Below are positions 12,040-24,550 of a stretch of DNA of 64,000 nt, piece after piece. Each line of letters opens with the position of its first letter. Position 1 is the stretch's first letter. The stretch is from Margaritifera margaritifera (Eukaryota > Mollusca > Bivalvia > Unionida > Margaritiferidae), in contig JAQPZY010001536.1 of the NCBI GenBank assembly GCA_029931535.1, positions 2,487,001-2,551,000 of the forward strand, given 5' to 3'. The notes beneath the pieces were generated by a model, which was not told where the DNA came from, searched no databases, and was given only the letters and a program-made list of their open reading frames with translations. The position numbers and the translations under genes are program-made.

Positions 12040-12093
12040 AATAATAATAATAATAATAAGAAGAAGAAGAAGAAGATGATGATGATGATGATG
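12040..12093. repeat. Compound AAT/AAG/ATG trinucleotide repeat
   Basis: Three adjacent runs change by one base each: AAT, then AAG, then ATG, about six to seven units apiece. This suggests successive point mutations that each then expanded. Confidence 0.95.
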
Positions 12094-12249
12094 AAAAAGA
12101 ATACCAATAATACATGTAAAGAGTTACGGAATATTTACTTGGGTAAATATTTTTGCAAAACATGCGTACGTCAGATAAACTAATGCCTGACTATAGTTTT
12201 GAATAGGAAGGTTAGAATTTTTCATTTAGGCCGAACTCCCATGAGTTTT

Positions 12250-12671
12250 CATTAAAGTATTAGGTATCGTTCTTTACGTATGCATTCTATATCGGTCCAT
12301 CCCAGGCTAGAATCAATCGGTACCATCTCGAGAGACTCGACTGAATGCGCAGTCGAGTTGTAGTTGTTGGCGAGTTTCGCGTTGATTTTGTTGCAAATGT
12401 GGCTCTTGCGGTTATTCATTCGATTTCTAAAATCAACGGTTTCGCCAACATATTGAGTGTCATAGATCCTGCATGTTAGAAGATAGATTACATTTTTGGT
12501 TCGGCATCCTGACGTCTGATTGATAGTGTAGCTAACTCCTGAGTATAGACAAAGATCTGCTGTAAAAAAAGTGACAATGTCAAGACAAGTGAGAGAAAAG
12601 TTCCAAACCTCTTTAATACGTTCTAAACTAGAAAATAATCTAGGCGTATAAATAAGCAAAATTATCACCAA
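12250..12671 (-). pseudogene. Penelope-like GIY-YIG endonuclease fragment
   Basis: The minus frame of 139 codons includes NVIYLLTCRIYDTQYVGET, followed by FRNRMNN and SHI spacing, then GWTDIECIRKERYLI near its end. The VIYLLTC...YVGET...R-R-NN pattern is the GIY-YIG nuclease signature as found C-terminal to the RT of Penelope-like retroelements. The domain spans about residues 55-139; the N-terminal 50 residues are not conserved and probably not native. No RT is visible upstream, where the tandem array begins. The hammerhead-like motif at 11.7 kb lies 3' of it as expected for the element's end. The element is truncated and inactive. Confidence 0.75.
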
Positions 12672-13039
12672 AAGACTTACAGTTTCATTATTTCATATAA
12701 ATTTAAATTAGTATAGATTTTGAGCAAGCAATAATAAAGATTTATATATATTTTAAATGGCATTGAACCGTATGCGAAGAAAATGATAGTTTAAAAACGT
12801 GACAATTTGTCTCTGTGAAGCATCAATTTTTCTTAACGATCAGACTTAGGAAAAGTCCACACAGGACGGAAAGCAAGTTAGATATATAAATTATTACTGC
12901 AGAAAAAATCCTCTAAATATATGGATCATACGTGAGATGAATAACAGCATTGAACGTTTATTTGACATTTTACATACCAATTTTGGACAGAAAAAATTGA
13001 ATGTACAAACTAGATGTTTAACAAGATCGAATATATAAC

Positions 13040-13044
<5 letters not shown>

Positions 13045-13072
<28 letters not shown>
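13045..13072. repeat. (CA)n microsatellite
   Basis: About 14 CA units; short CpG-poor flanks. Confidence 0.95.
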
Positions 13073-13079
<7 letters not shown>

Positions 13080-13622
13080 AACACACAAGGGGCACCTTAG
13101 AAGGAGAGGATAACGAGATTGGAATTTTTCTCTCACTTGTCTTTACATTATCACTTTCTTACAGCATATCTTTGTCTATACTCAGCAATCGGACAGTATG
13201 CTCCGTAAAGTATGAAGTTTTCTTCTTTTCTACTTTTGTTTCTGTTGAATCTGAGGCAGAAAGAAATGTATGTCTTTTTAGTACGTGCATTGAAAACGTT
13301 GATTTTTTGCAAAATGTTGAACGAGTAAGACTGTGACTTTTATTATATTCATTCAGTCTTTCAGTGGCTGCCAAGAAAAAGAGAAACTATGAAGTCTTTA
13401 TTTGAAGATCATTCAAACAGGTATACCTGTTCATGACACGTTAGTTGTTGAGAGGTTCTGACACGTTAGTTGTTGAGAATTTTTTTTTTTAAATTTCTCA
13501 AAAATGTAATTCCTGTCGTTCAAAATGTGCCTCAACAGTATGTAACGTGTATAACCCGATATATTCTCTGTATGTCTCTGTTCGTCTGTCTGTCTGACTC
13601 TATATATCTCTTTCTCTCTCTG

Positions 13623-13850
13623 CAGAATGAAACAATAGACTCTGGACGAAGCAAAGATGTATCACGGTACAGCAGATTTGATATTGACATTGTCTCAACA
13701 AGTATAGGTCCCGTAATACGAGGAAACGCCACAACACACCTCAAGTCTAAATCACATTGTTCTGACGTGCAGAAAGAATTACAAAATGAAATAAATATTT
13801 TGATACTAAATGTATCTTCAGTCAGGCATCGTGATAAAGAAACATTCTAA
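13623..13850 (+). other. Exon-like segment of array unit 1
   Basis: A polypyrimidine tract ending in CTGCAG (to 13625) precedes a frame reading NETIDSGRSKDVSRYS and then GNATTHLKSKSH and QKELQNEINIL. The corresponding segment at 14570-14660 reads GNATKFRKCKSYYSE and HKELQDEINIL before a stop. At 16340-16430 it reads ATSFRKYKSLDTD and HKEIHDEINFL before a stop. The shared frame, with a 3-base indel rather than a shift, suggests past coding sequence. No protein family is recognised. In unit 1 the frame runs on to 13850. Confidence 0.4.
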
Positions 13851-16154
13851 TTCATCCTCCGCATTCTTTGTCAGACGTGGAGCAGTGAAAGTTTTAGCAA
13901 TACATTTTTGCAACAAATATTTACACTTGCGGTATAAAATTGAATTTCAACATTTAATGGGAATCGTTTTCCATAATATTGTACCCAATACAGCCAGAGA
14001 TTATCGAAATAGGATGGGCGAGAAAAATGAATCTAGTAATATTAAAGTCACAGTCAATAGACAAAATAACACACGTACTCACATTCCTGATACAAAAGTT
14101 ACAATTATATTAGGCTCATACCGTTTTCTCACATCTACTTATGAAAACCAATTTTTCTTGTAAACCTGCGTAAGTAAACAGTAAGTGCCATGTTACAGCC
14201 GCGCCATATGTGATGCTTGGTTTTGATTCTGACGAGGAGCTAAATATTTGCCTCGTCAAAACATGCAGAGATAAACATTAGTTTATTGCAAATTATTGAA
14301 CGTGTAAGGTTGTGGATATCATATTGTTTTCCCTCAACATTTTAATAGTTTTTCAATCGTGAAGACAAAATGAAAAAAAAAATATTCCTTCATTAATTTC
14401 ATGAAACTTTGTACTCCCCTTCACATCGCTATATGTTTGTGTAATTTTTTTCTACATTTCTCGCTGACGTTCCTGAATTGCGGATCAGTTTAACATCGTC
14501 CCGATGTTTGGTTCGAACAGCATGTATGAAGAACTATGAAACAGTATAGATGCTGTTCAACAAGGAAACGCAACAAAATTCCGCAAGTGTAAATCATATT
14601 ATAGTGAAGCGGAAGTGCATAAAGAATTACAAGATGAAATAAATATTTTGACCCCTAAATGAACCTTCAATCAGGCATCGTGTTACGAAATATTCTATTA
14701 CATGTATCTGGCCTCAGGCTACTCTTCCGCATTATTTGTCAATATTACTACCTATACACCTAAAGCAGTGTAAGTATTAGCAATACATTTTTGTGTCCAT
14801 TACATTAATTTTATGTCATAATTTTTGCTCTTTGCAAAAATGGCATGATGAAGCACGACTAGGAACAAACGATAAAAAGGCCGACATAAGTTATGTGTAA
14901 CAAATTCGAATAAAATATCTTTATATCGTTTGTCATTCAGTTCACGACTGATGTATGAACTACGGTGTTACAGCATGGTATACTCAAATACCAGAAAATT
15001 ACATCATGTCAGTGCATTTCTGATTTTCTTCAAGCCCTACGATGTATCTTTCCGATTGGCTGAGATTATTACTTAATGCTGAAAAGCCCAAGGTTTTCCG
15101 AATCTTGATGACCTACCTTTTAGATTTGAGAACAGGAAGTATAAAGTTTGTTATGGTTGGATTTTGATCTTTCACTTTAGTGTTTTAGTGTTGCAGGCAC
15201 GCTGAGGAACTTTATGCCACATATGTTCTCTCTTAGGAGAATCATAAGCCTAAGCGAAAGTTGAACCTCATAGTAATAAAATAAATAAACTGTTCAAACC
15301 TGAGCAACATAAAAAGTCGTGAGGCAAACATTATATACAATTATACGGTAAAGTAGATAAAAATAATAATAAGAAGAAAAATAAAAATAAGAATAATAAA
15401 TTTCATTCTTTTAAGTAGATACGATATTCATCGTTGAAACCTAATCTTCTATATGTTCCTCATAAAAATTAATGTGCATACTACACCCCTACTTGCAGCA
15501 GTTATAATCGTAATACGACTTAAAACTACAATTAAATAACATGTAATATAATGAGGTCGATATCATCATGTAAACCAATAAAAGAAGAATAAGAATATAT
15601 GTTCATGAGAAAATCCGAAGTATAAGACAGATAACCAGTCGGATACTATATAAAGTAATTGTGAATTTAATTTCTAAATTTAATGAGAATAGTGTTCATT
15701 AAGTTGTACCCGATGCAGCTAGAGATTTATTAAAATAGGAATATAAACATCGTGGAATACAAATATACTGGTTTGAAAAAGAATGGAATGTATCAGAAAC
15801 ATGAATCTAGTTATAAAAGTCACTAACAGAGACGAAACAAACACACACATATTCTCACACACACATACACACAAACACACAGCTGAGTGATGAAAGAGTG
15901 CACTTATATTAAGTTCATCCCGTTCTGTTACGTATACTTATGTAATTCATTCTTTATGTAAAGCAGCTTATGAAATATTCAATTCTTTGAACCAGCTGCT
16001 CCATTCGTTAGACCTGGTTTTTGATTCTGATGAAAAACAAAATTTTTGCCTTCAGAAAACATAGATTGAAAACATTAATTTATTTCAAATTATTGAACGT
16101 GTAGGGTAGTAGCTTTTATTCTTTTTATTTATGTATGGCAGGAAATATTTCTTG

Positions 16155-16157
<3 letters not shown>

Positions 16158-16204
<47 letters not shown>
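16158..16204. repeat. (CT)n tract at a conserved acceptor-like site
   Basis: A CT run of about 23 units ends in CTGCAG. The homologous position in other units carries a shorter pyrimidine tract (13606-13625, 20484-20506) or a 34-unit CT run (18346-18413). Confidence 0.95.
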
Positions 16205-16206
<2 letters not shown>

Positions 16207-16207
<1 letters not shown>

Positions 16208-16380
16208 GAACTATGATACAGTGCGGTAAGTGTGGACAAAAAAGTAACGTGGTATGGCAACGTAGCTTTAGTCTAGACATAGTTTCGACATTTGTATACA
16301 ATTTGGAAAGAAGTATCGATTCTGTTATACGAGAAAAAGCAACGTCATTCCGCAAGTATAAATCACTTGATACTGACAGG
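16207..16380 (+). other. Exon-like segment of array unit 3
   Basis: The segment is bounded by a TGCAG acceptor at 16206 and a consensus donor GACAG/GTAAGT at 16380. The other units have GTGCAGAAAG or GTGCATAAAG at the donor position, so this donor is either ancestral or a chance gain. Frames inside are short and carry stops, so present function is unlikely. Confidence 0.35.
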
Positions 16381-18343
16381 TAAGTGCATAAGGAAATACA
16401 CGATGAGATAAATTTTTTGATACCTAAATAAAACCTCGCTCATTCATCGTGATAAGAAAATTATATTGCATACTTATAGTGTCAGAATCCCCTTCCGCCA
16501 TAATTGTCAATATCATCAGCCATAGACGTGAAGCATAGCAAATTGTAGCAACCTATTTTCGTAAATACTGTATTAATTTCATGGTATATCCTTGCTCATT
16601 AAGCTTTGTAAAAATGGGTCGGTGACGCTCGAGTCAGAAAGTAACGATGAAAAGGCGGACATTAATTACGTGTAACAAATTATAAACCGAATATCTTGAT
16701 ATATGTTATCATTCCATTCATGACTGATGTGTGAACCACGGTATCACTACAGGGTATATTCACTGACAAGGAACTTCTCTCAGGCGATTTTCATGCCAGA
16801 ACGCCTCTGATTTTTCTAACACTACAACCGATCGTTGTAATCGGCTGCGATTAGTACTTACTGTAGAATATTAAGCTTGTATCCGAACCTATACGCCGTA
16901 GGCTGTAGACCAGGGGTGTCAAACATACGGCCCACCAGACTCATTATTCATTATTAATATTTATTATTATTTATTATTATTTATATCAAATCTTGAACGC
17001 CATAGCAAATTTGTTTAACGCCCCTGCTGTAGACATTTATAATAGGAAATATCAGATTTACCATGGTTAAAACTGTACTTTTACTTTAGCATTTTAGCGC
17101 TGCGGGAAAATGTACAATCATCATATTACACATTTTCTCTCCACGCACAGAGAGAGAGAGAGAGAGAAACGCCTAAGCGAAAATTTAACCACATGGTAAG
17201 ATTATCGACCGATACTAAATATTTAAGTGTTCAAATCTCAGCAACATAAAAAAACATTCTACACAATTATACCCGGAAAATGAATAAAAATAATATAATA
17301 ATAATAATGTATATTTTAAGAGTATACGACATCGACATGTATTACTGAAACCTAACATTATATATGGTCCTCATGAAAGATTGTATACTTAACCTCACTT
17401 GTATATACATTAAATGAAACTCGTAAAACCTACATAAAACTCTAATCAAATAGCATGTAATATAATAGTGGCTGATATCATTAATGTAGAACAATAAAAA
17501 AGAGTAAAATATATGTACAAGAGAAAATCCGGAATATAACTCAATAAGTGTATATCAGTAGGATGGGCCAGGGGGTAATCGTGAACCAAAGATTTTAATT
17601 TGCAGAATAAAATTGAATATCAAAATTCAATGGGAATAGTGTTCCATAAGTTTGGACCCGATATAACCAGATATTTATCGAAATTGGAAGAGCGCGATCA
17701 TGGAATGTGAAAAAAAAAAGAAAATATTGGTTTGAAAAAGAACGGATGTATTTAAAACATGAATCTAGTTATTAAAGTCACAGTTAGTATAATAAACGCA
17801 CACATACAGACACAAACACACACATGTATACACACAGACAAGCAAACACGCACACACATTCTTGATGAAAAAAATGTGAGTTCTCTTAAGCTCATACCGT
17901 TCTCTTACTGATACTTAGGCAAATCAATTTTGTTTTAAAGCAGTATAAGTAACAAGACAATTCTTTGTTACAACCGCTCCATATGTAATCCTTGGTTTTG
18001 ATTCTGATGAAGAACTAATTATTATTTGCGTTCTAAAAACATGCATTGAAAACATTTATTGATTACAAATCATTGATGGTGCAAGGTTGTGGCTTTTATT
18101 CTCTTCATTCAGATTTTGAGTAACTAATCAAACACGAAGAAAATAATAAAGCAAATCTTTTCATTAACCTTATGAAAATTATAACACCTCTTCATCTCCT
18201 GATATGTGTGTGTGGGTTCTTTCTAAATTTCTCGAATGTATAATTACTGACTTTACTGAAATTGACTCAACAGTATATAATATTATGGCAGAAAATATGT
18301 GTTAAAGTCATTTCTCTCTCCACCCCAACTCACCCCACCCCTC

Positions 18344-18345
<2 letters not shown>

Positions 18346-18413
<68 letters not shown>
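18346..18413. repeat. (CT)n microsatellite, 34 units
   Basis: The longest CT tract in the window, at the homologous array position. The unit downstream of it is deleted for the exon-like segment. Confidence 0.97.
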
Positions 18414-18415
<2 letters not shown>

Positions 18416-18985
18416 GCACTTGGTGATTACTGCATTATTTTACGTTTTAGTTTTTACTCTTTAAGCTTTGCAAAAATGGGGCAGAGACGCAGAATTCGAG
18501 ATAAATTACTTGCGACACGTTCAGATTAAATATTTTGACATCTTCTCTCATTTAATTCACGACTTATGTATGAACTACGGTGTCACCACATGGTGTACAC
18601 AATGACAAGAAGCTTATCTGAGATGATTTTCAAGAGCAGCTCTAGTTTCTAAAAAACATTTCGAACGATTATTGCTATCAGCCATGATTATTACTAACTG
18701 CAGAAAAGGCCGAGGGGACCCGAATGTCGTTGCCGTAGGATGTAGACATTGTTAATAGGAAGAATTAGGGTCATAGTGGTTTAAAGTTACACTTACATTT
18801 TAATGCTATAGTCCTGAAGGCACATTGAGAAACGTCGTGTTGCACATAATTTCCTCCAGTGAGAGACAAAATCATGGAACCGTTTCGTACCAATAAAAAT
18901 ATTCAAGTGTTCCTACCTCATCAACACAAAAAGACCAATCTGAAAAGCTTGAGAAACTTGCCGCACAGTTATACGGGAAACTGTC

Positions 18986-19018
<33 letters not shown>
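18986..19018. repeat. (AAT)n microsatellite in array
   Basis: About 11 AAT units at the position where each array unit carries an A/T trinucleotide tract. Confidence 0.95.
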
Positions 19019-19019
<1 letters not shown>

Positions 19020-20071
19020 TTTGTTTCGTAGGATAGGATTTTTAGCATTTAAACCTAATTTTCTATATCATCCTTATAAAAATGTATTTATATTAGTACG
19101 CATATTCGTATATACATCAGTTAAAAGTCATTCAATTCACGACTGATCAGTAAACTACGGTGTCACTACAGGGCATACCTACAGACAAACAAAAAAAATA
19201 AATATCGCAGGTGACTTACTTGTCAGAGTTCTTTTTATTTCTTCAAAACACATTGACAGATCGTTGCAATCGGCTGACATTTTTACTTAAGAAAAGCTCA
19301 TAATGTCGATGGTGCATGCTATAGACATTGATACTAGGGCACATTAGGGTTATCACAGTGGAAACTTGTACTTACACGTTAGGTCTTTAGCCCTACAGGC
19401 AACATTATATAACACACACTTTCCTTAAGCGGGAGAAAAAAGCATAATGGAAAGAATAACTTCATGAAAAGGTTTCGTTCCAATAAAAATATGAAAGTGT
19501 TCAAATCTCATAAACACAAAAATAATTATCCAAAAATCTTGAGAAACTTGCCACGCAATTATACCAAAAAATGTTTAATAATAAAAAGAAAAAATGAGGA
19601 AGAAGAAAACGAAGAAGAATAGTACTATTTGAGGAGACTAATATAGCTAGTATCAAAGACTAATTTTTCATATTGTTTTCGTACAAAAGTGATGTACATG
19701 AGTATATATATTCCTATGTACTGCAGCTGAAATTCAAAATCCTACCTTACACTCTAAGTAACCTGAGAATAGATAAGGATGATATCATTAAGGAAAGAAA
19801 TAAGGGGAGGACAAAATATTTGCAAGTTAGAAATACAGAATACAAGACTGGATATCCGTAGGATCGACCAGGAGCTAATATTCAACTAGAGATTTGAATT
19901 TACAGTATAAATTCTAAATTCAATGGGAATGCTGTTTTTGTTTTTAATTTAACGAGTAAGAACGTGGTATAAAATACACACACACACACCCGATGAATAA
20001 ATATAATTATATTCAGTAAAACAATGTTATTTTAAACCCGTGTAAGTAAATATTCAATTCTATTTTACAGC

Positions 20072-20193
20072 AGCGCCATATGTGATCCTTGAGTTTGATT
20101 CTGACAAAGAAACAAATATTTGCCTTCTCAAAACGCGCCATATGTGATCCTTGAGTTTGATTCTGTCAAAGAAACAAATATTTGCCTTCTCAA
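20072..20193. repeat. Local ~60-bp tandem duplication inside array
   Basis: The stretch beginning GCGCCATATGTGATCCTTGA and ending TTTGCCTTCTCAAAAC occurs twice in direct succession, differing mainly by GACAAAG versus GTCAAAG. It is absent from the other array units, so it is younger than the array. Confidence 0.9.
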
Positions 20194-22577
20194 AACATTC
20201 ACAGAAAACAACACTTTATTTTAAATTATTCAAGGTGTAAGACTGTGACTATCAGAATGTTTTCACGCAGCGTGAGTAACTGTTCAATCGTGAAGATAAA
20301 GGAAATAATATTATTTCATTAAGCTGATGAAAATTAGTTCACAACTTCAAATCACTATATTTGTGTGCGAGTTCATTCTAAATTTTTCGAATGCGTAATT
20401 GCTGACGTCCCTGATTAAGGCTTAGCTATATGTAACATGCATGACCCAAATATTTGCTGCAGACATATCGTCTTTATCGTTTCGTTCTCTATCTCACTCT
20501 TTGCAGAACGATACAACAGAGTATGTGTGGCTGAAAGATTAAGAAAGGTTATCCAGTCTGAACATTTTCATGAGGTTTGTTTCAAACAGCACGCATGAAA
20601 AATTCGTACTGTTATACGGATAAACTCAACATTATTCCTCAAGTATATTTTATAAGTATTTTTTCACCTAAATGAATCTTCAATCATGCATCGTGGTAAG
20701 AAACATTTATTGCATAATTCTTGCCTCAGGCTCCTCTTCCGCAATATTTGCAACATATATAGACGTAAAGCAGTGTAAGTTTTAGCAATAAATTTAAAAC
20801 TACTACATTACTTTTACTAATATTACTGCATTACTTTTATGTTATAATTCCAGCTATATAAGCATTGGTGGAATGGCGTGGTGATGCACGCGTCATGAAT
20901 AAGCAATAATAATGTCGAGATAAATTATGTGCAAGAATTTGAAGTAGATATCTTGTTATCTTTTCTCATTCAAGTGACGACTTAGGTGTGAACTACAATA
21001 ACACTGCAGTGTATACCCATAAACATGGAACTTATCTCGTTTCATTTTCTTGTCAGAGCACGCTCTGAGATTTTCATATACTTCGACCGATTGTTGCAAT
21101 TGGCTGAGATTATTACGTTCTCCAGAAAAGCCTGAGGTGTTTCGCATCTCGGCGACATGGTTGCAAACATTAAACATTGTCTGCATCACTTATATCGTGG
21201 TGGAAAGGTTTACTTTCGATTTAGTATTTTTGTACTGGGCGAACACTGAGCAATATTTTATTGTACATATCTTTCTCCAATGAAGATCAAAGCATAATTG
21301 AAAGTTTAACTTCATGGAAAGGTTTTCTACTAATAAATATATTGCAATGTTCAAACCTCAGCAACAGTAAGAGACCTAACAAAAAACCTTGAGAAATTTG
21401 CCATACAAATTATACGTGGAACAGAATACTACAGTACTACTACTACTACTACTACTAATAATAATAATAATAATAATGTCTATATTTTCTGAAGATTCAA
21501 TATTTAGCATTAAAACCTCACCTTCTATATGGTCCTCATAAAATGTGACATACAGCATTCGTAAGTACATAAGTCAACTATTGTAGTCCTATTTAAAACT
21601 GATTAAGACAACATTTAAAACAGCGCAGGCTCGTATCATTACTGTAAAACACAAAAAGAAGAGCAAAATACAAGTATGCAAGAAAATCAGGATTATATGT
21701 CTGAATATCAGTAGAGTGGATCAAAGATTTGAACGTCCATTATAAAGTTGAATTTCTAAAGTGAATGGGAATATAAATGTTTGACCCAATACACATAGAC
21801 TTTTATCGAAGTAGAAAGAGCGAGATCGTACAATAAAACAATACTGATGTTGAAAGGAATGAAATTTATCTGAAATATTAATCTAGCTTTAAATGTTCAA
21901 GCCAGTAGACGTTACACAGAAAGAGACACAAAATGCTTGCTGAAAAAAGTATAATTGTTTATATTCAGTTTATTTCTTAACATAGTCCTGACGTTTGCAT
22001 CGAACAGAATGCACGACATAAATCAGAAACAAGTACCGATTCTGCTATACGAGGAAATGAATCATCATTCTTCGCATGATCATGAAAAGGAAGCTCAGAG
22101 AGAAGTATAAGATCCAATAAATATTTTGACACATACATTAGGTTTCAACCATGCATCCGAGACATTCTATTGCATATTTATATCATCCGTCTGCTCTGCC
22201 ACACTATCTGGCAATGGCAGTATTTATAAACATGAAGCTTAATAAGTTGTAGCCATATATTTTCGTGACTTCGGCATTTCTTATATCTTATGTTTTTTCT
22301 TATTTAAGCTTTGAATGAATGCCCTTGTGGCGCACGCGTCAGGAACAAACAATGCTAAGAACAACATAAGTTATGTCCAACGATTTCGGATTAATTATCT
22401 TGATGTCATTTCTCGTTCAATTCACAACTGATGAATCGTATGCCCACAGACAAGTAACTTATCTTAGATGATTTTCTAATCAGAGAGGCTCTGAGTATTA
22501 CTTACTGCAAAAAAGCCAGAACCGTTCCGAGTCTCAGTGACGTATGTTGTAAACATTGCTTATAGGAAGCATTAGGC

Positions 22578-22817
22578 GTGTCCTGGTGGAAAAATCTCAA
22601 GTCTTATAATGAAAATTTAAACCTATTCGTGACAGACTCAACAAGGAGATATCCAATCGCACCTCATTTTGTACCTTGTATGAATACATCCAAAAGAGCG
22701 ACCAATATTGAGAGTGTATATACAGCAAGTCTGGAAAAGACGAGTAATTTGTCATGGAATCTGACACAAAATAACCCTTTCCATGGAAAAAACGTTCAAA
22801 ACCATTTAGATTTTTAA
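22578..22817 (+). CDS. Unrecognised 79-codon frame at array edge
   Basis: The frame starts MSWWKNLKSYNENLN, just where array similarity stops. Composition is less AT-driven than neighbours (N-, S- and T-rich). There is no signal peptide, domain or splice signal that I can recognise. It may be a chance frame or part of an inserted element. Confidence 0.15.
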   Translation: MSWWKNLKSYNENLNLFVTDSTRRYPIAPHFVPCMNTSKRATNIESVYTASLEKTSNLSWNLTQNNPFHGKNVQNHLDF

Positions 22818-23000
22818 ATAAATTTACAGGACACTAAATGTAGGAGAAACATGCATATCCTTAAACTATAAAATTGTTTCCTTGTTGTTTAACTTATGTA
22901 CCAGTATTTTCCGACCTCGAAATGATGAAGAAACAATTCTTTTATTCCTAATTCTTCAACAAATCTTATGAAAATAATAGTTAATAAACGGAAACATTGT

Positions 23001-23379
23001 TCATACACATAGAGCTGCTACGAATTGATAAACATACACCGTATGAAATGATTAATTTGGTTTGATACAAGATGGTAACAAGCCCTTCTAAACCGAAAGA
23101 AAAGAAAGTGATTGTAAGTACCTTTAATAAATATTCCCTTAATAAAGAAAAAAAAAATAGCTGATTTTTTAAAACATCAAGCACAAGTGGCAGGAACTGA
23201 TGACAAATTTAGATGCAGTACAAGTATTTGTCATCATCATCATCATCATCTATAAATAAAAACATGCGATATACACACAGTAACAACATAGTGACCGACA
23301 GAGAGAGACATAGCGATACAGAAGCAGAGATAAGTTGCAAGGCTTAAAATTCGATAAATAATCAAGGCTAACGTTAGCT
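23001..23379. other. Spacer after array
   Basis: No gene seen; a short ATC run lies at 23232-23250. Confidence 0.4.
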
Positions 23380-23634
23380 TCACATTTTCAAACGAACGGC
23401 TGTGGTAGGCCACACATATCTATTAAATAATCCGTCACACACTTGTATTGCCATTTTGATAAATAGGGCACCGTGGTATATGCAGCTGTACACATCCAAC
23501 TCGTAACTAACTATTGTCAAAGCAAAGTAAAACGGGTAAATGTATTTTCTGAAATATTTAGGCGTCACCTGTTGAAACCATCTCATCGTTTCCGTGAACT
23601 TTTCATTGCTTAATATCTTTGTTAACGGTTTCAT
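23380..23634 (-). CDS. Unrecognised 84-codon frame with hydrophobic centre
   Basis: The minus frame begins MKPLTKILSNEKFTE. Residues 20-36 read RWFQQVTPKYFRKYIYP, followed by a hydrophobic run FYFALTIVS and YELDVYSCIYHGALFIKMAI. This resembles a short, basic-then-membrane protein and has a better composition than nearby frames. It could be a small membrane protein or retrocopy, but I cannot name a family and see no promoter or splice signal. A possible acceptor-like junction (CAACAG/GTGACG) occurs inside. Confidence 0.25.
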   Translation of the reverse strand: MKPLTKILSNEKFTETMRWFQQVTPKYFRKYIYPFYFALTIVSYELDVYSCIYHGALFIKMAIQVCDGLFNRYVWPTTAVRLKM

Positions 23635-23791
23635 TCATTGCCCTGTAAACCGGAAACTGTCTACAAACCTAATTGTCTTTCTACCTATTATGTATTTTCC
23701 TTCATGCCTGCACCTATCAACTATGCAGTCCCTGCTGGAACACTTAGACGAAATTATGGTCATGCTCTGGAGCACTAGTTTTGTCTGCTAA

Positions 23792-24473
23792 ATAATCTTG
23801 CTTGCGATCTTTATTAAAGTAGTAATTTCATCGTAGATATAACCAGTGTTCGTTGGGCAATTCAGTTCTCATCTTCATCAACTAGTAACACAGAATCAGA
23901 ATTTTTTTGTTTTAATTCTGCAGACTCTAATTTTGCGACTTTACTCAATGCATCGTAAACTTTTGACTAATACATCCTGAGAATTGTTACATAAACCAGA
24001 TGCAACGTGTTTACAAGATATTTGTGTGTTTGCCATTACACCCCCTGTAGACATAGACATATCCATTATACTTACAAAGTTGTAGTAAAAAACGAATGGC
24101 GCTTATAGTTGACCTTGATCTTTCCTGAATTTTACGGCAGAACATTTTTCAGGCATGATGGCTATTATGTTACCTACTGTACAGCATACAAGTTTGTTCT
24201 CAGTTGTTCTTTTTTTCTTCTTACGAATAGAATCTGCATACCAATATAGTTTTGCCCAGTAGGTTTGTCTATCTGGTTTGACACCAATTTAAAAATATTT
24301 TATTCCAACATAACACTACTTTTTCTACTTTATGGTTGCCACTGAGGAAGCAACATCGTCAGCTCAGCCGTTCATGTGCAGTGAAGGTGCAACGTCGTTT
24401 CCGGACGGGAGGTGTACCGCTTGCTATCATCACTGTCTTGATTAGAAACGATTAACTTTTATTCCGCTCACTA
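23792..24473. other. Spacer, nothing recognised
   Basis: AT-rich. A CpG-bearing patch at 24340-24420 (CTGAGGAAGCAACATCG and TCGTTTCCGGACG) is somewhat reminiscent of terminal sequences of Penelope-like elements but too short to assign. Confidence 0.4.

Positions 24474-24546
<73 letters not shown>
24474..24546. repeat. (AT)n microsatellite
   Basis: About 36 uninterrupted TA units. Confidence 0.97.

Positions 24547-24550
<4 letters not shown>

Larger units (their letters stand above)
13260..23000 (+). repeat. Diverged ~1.8-2.1-kb tandem array, about six units
   Basis: The same ordered landmarks recur. One is CCATATGTGATCCTTGGTTTTGATTCTGA-like sequence (14200, 16000, 17975, 20070). A second is TTATTGAACGTGTAAG-like sequence (13310, 14295, 16090, 18075, 20225). 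A third is ACTGATGTATGAACTACGG-like sequence (14949, 16722, 18553, 19140, 20979, partial 22425). Further landmarks are a CT tract ending TGCAGAA, and an AAT microsatellite at one fixed place (15362, 17290, 18986, 19578, 21450). Spacing varies from 0.6 to 2.7 kb because units carry deletions; for example the 18.3-kb unit jumps from its CT tract past the exon-like part. I do not recognise a known element. It could be a macrosatellite or the decayed tandem duplication of a gene segment. Confidence 0.8.
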
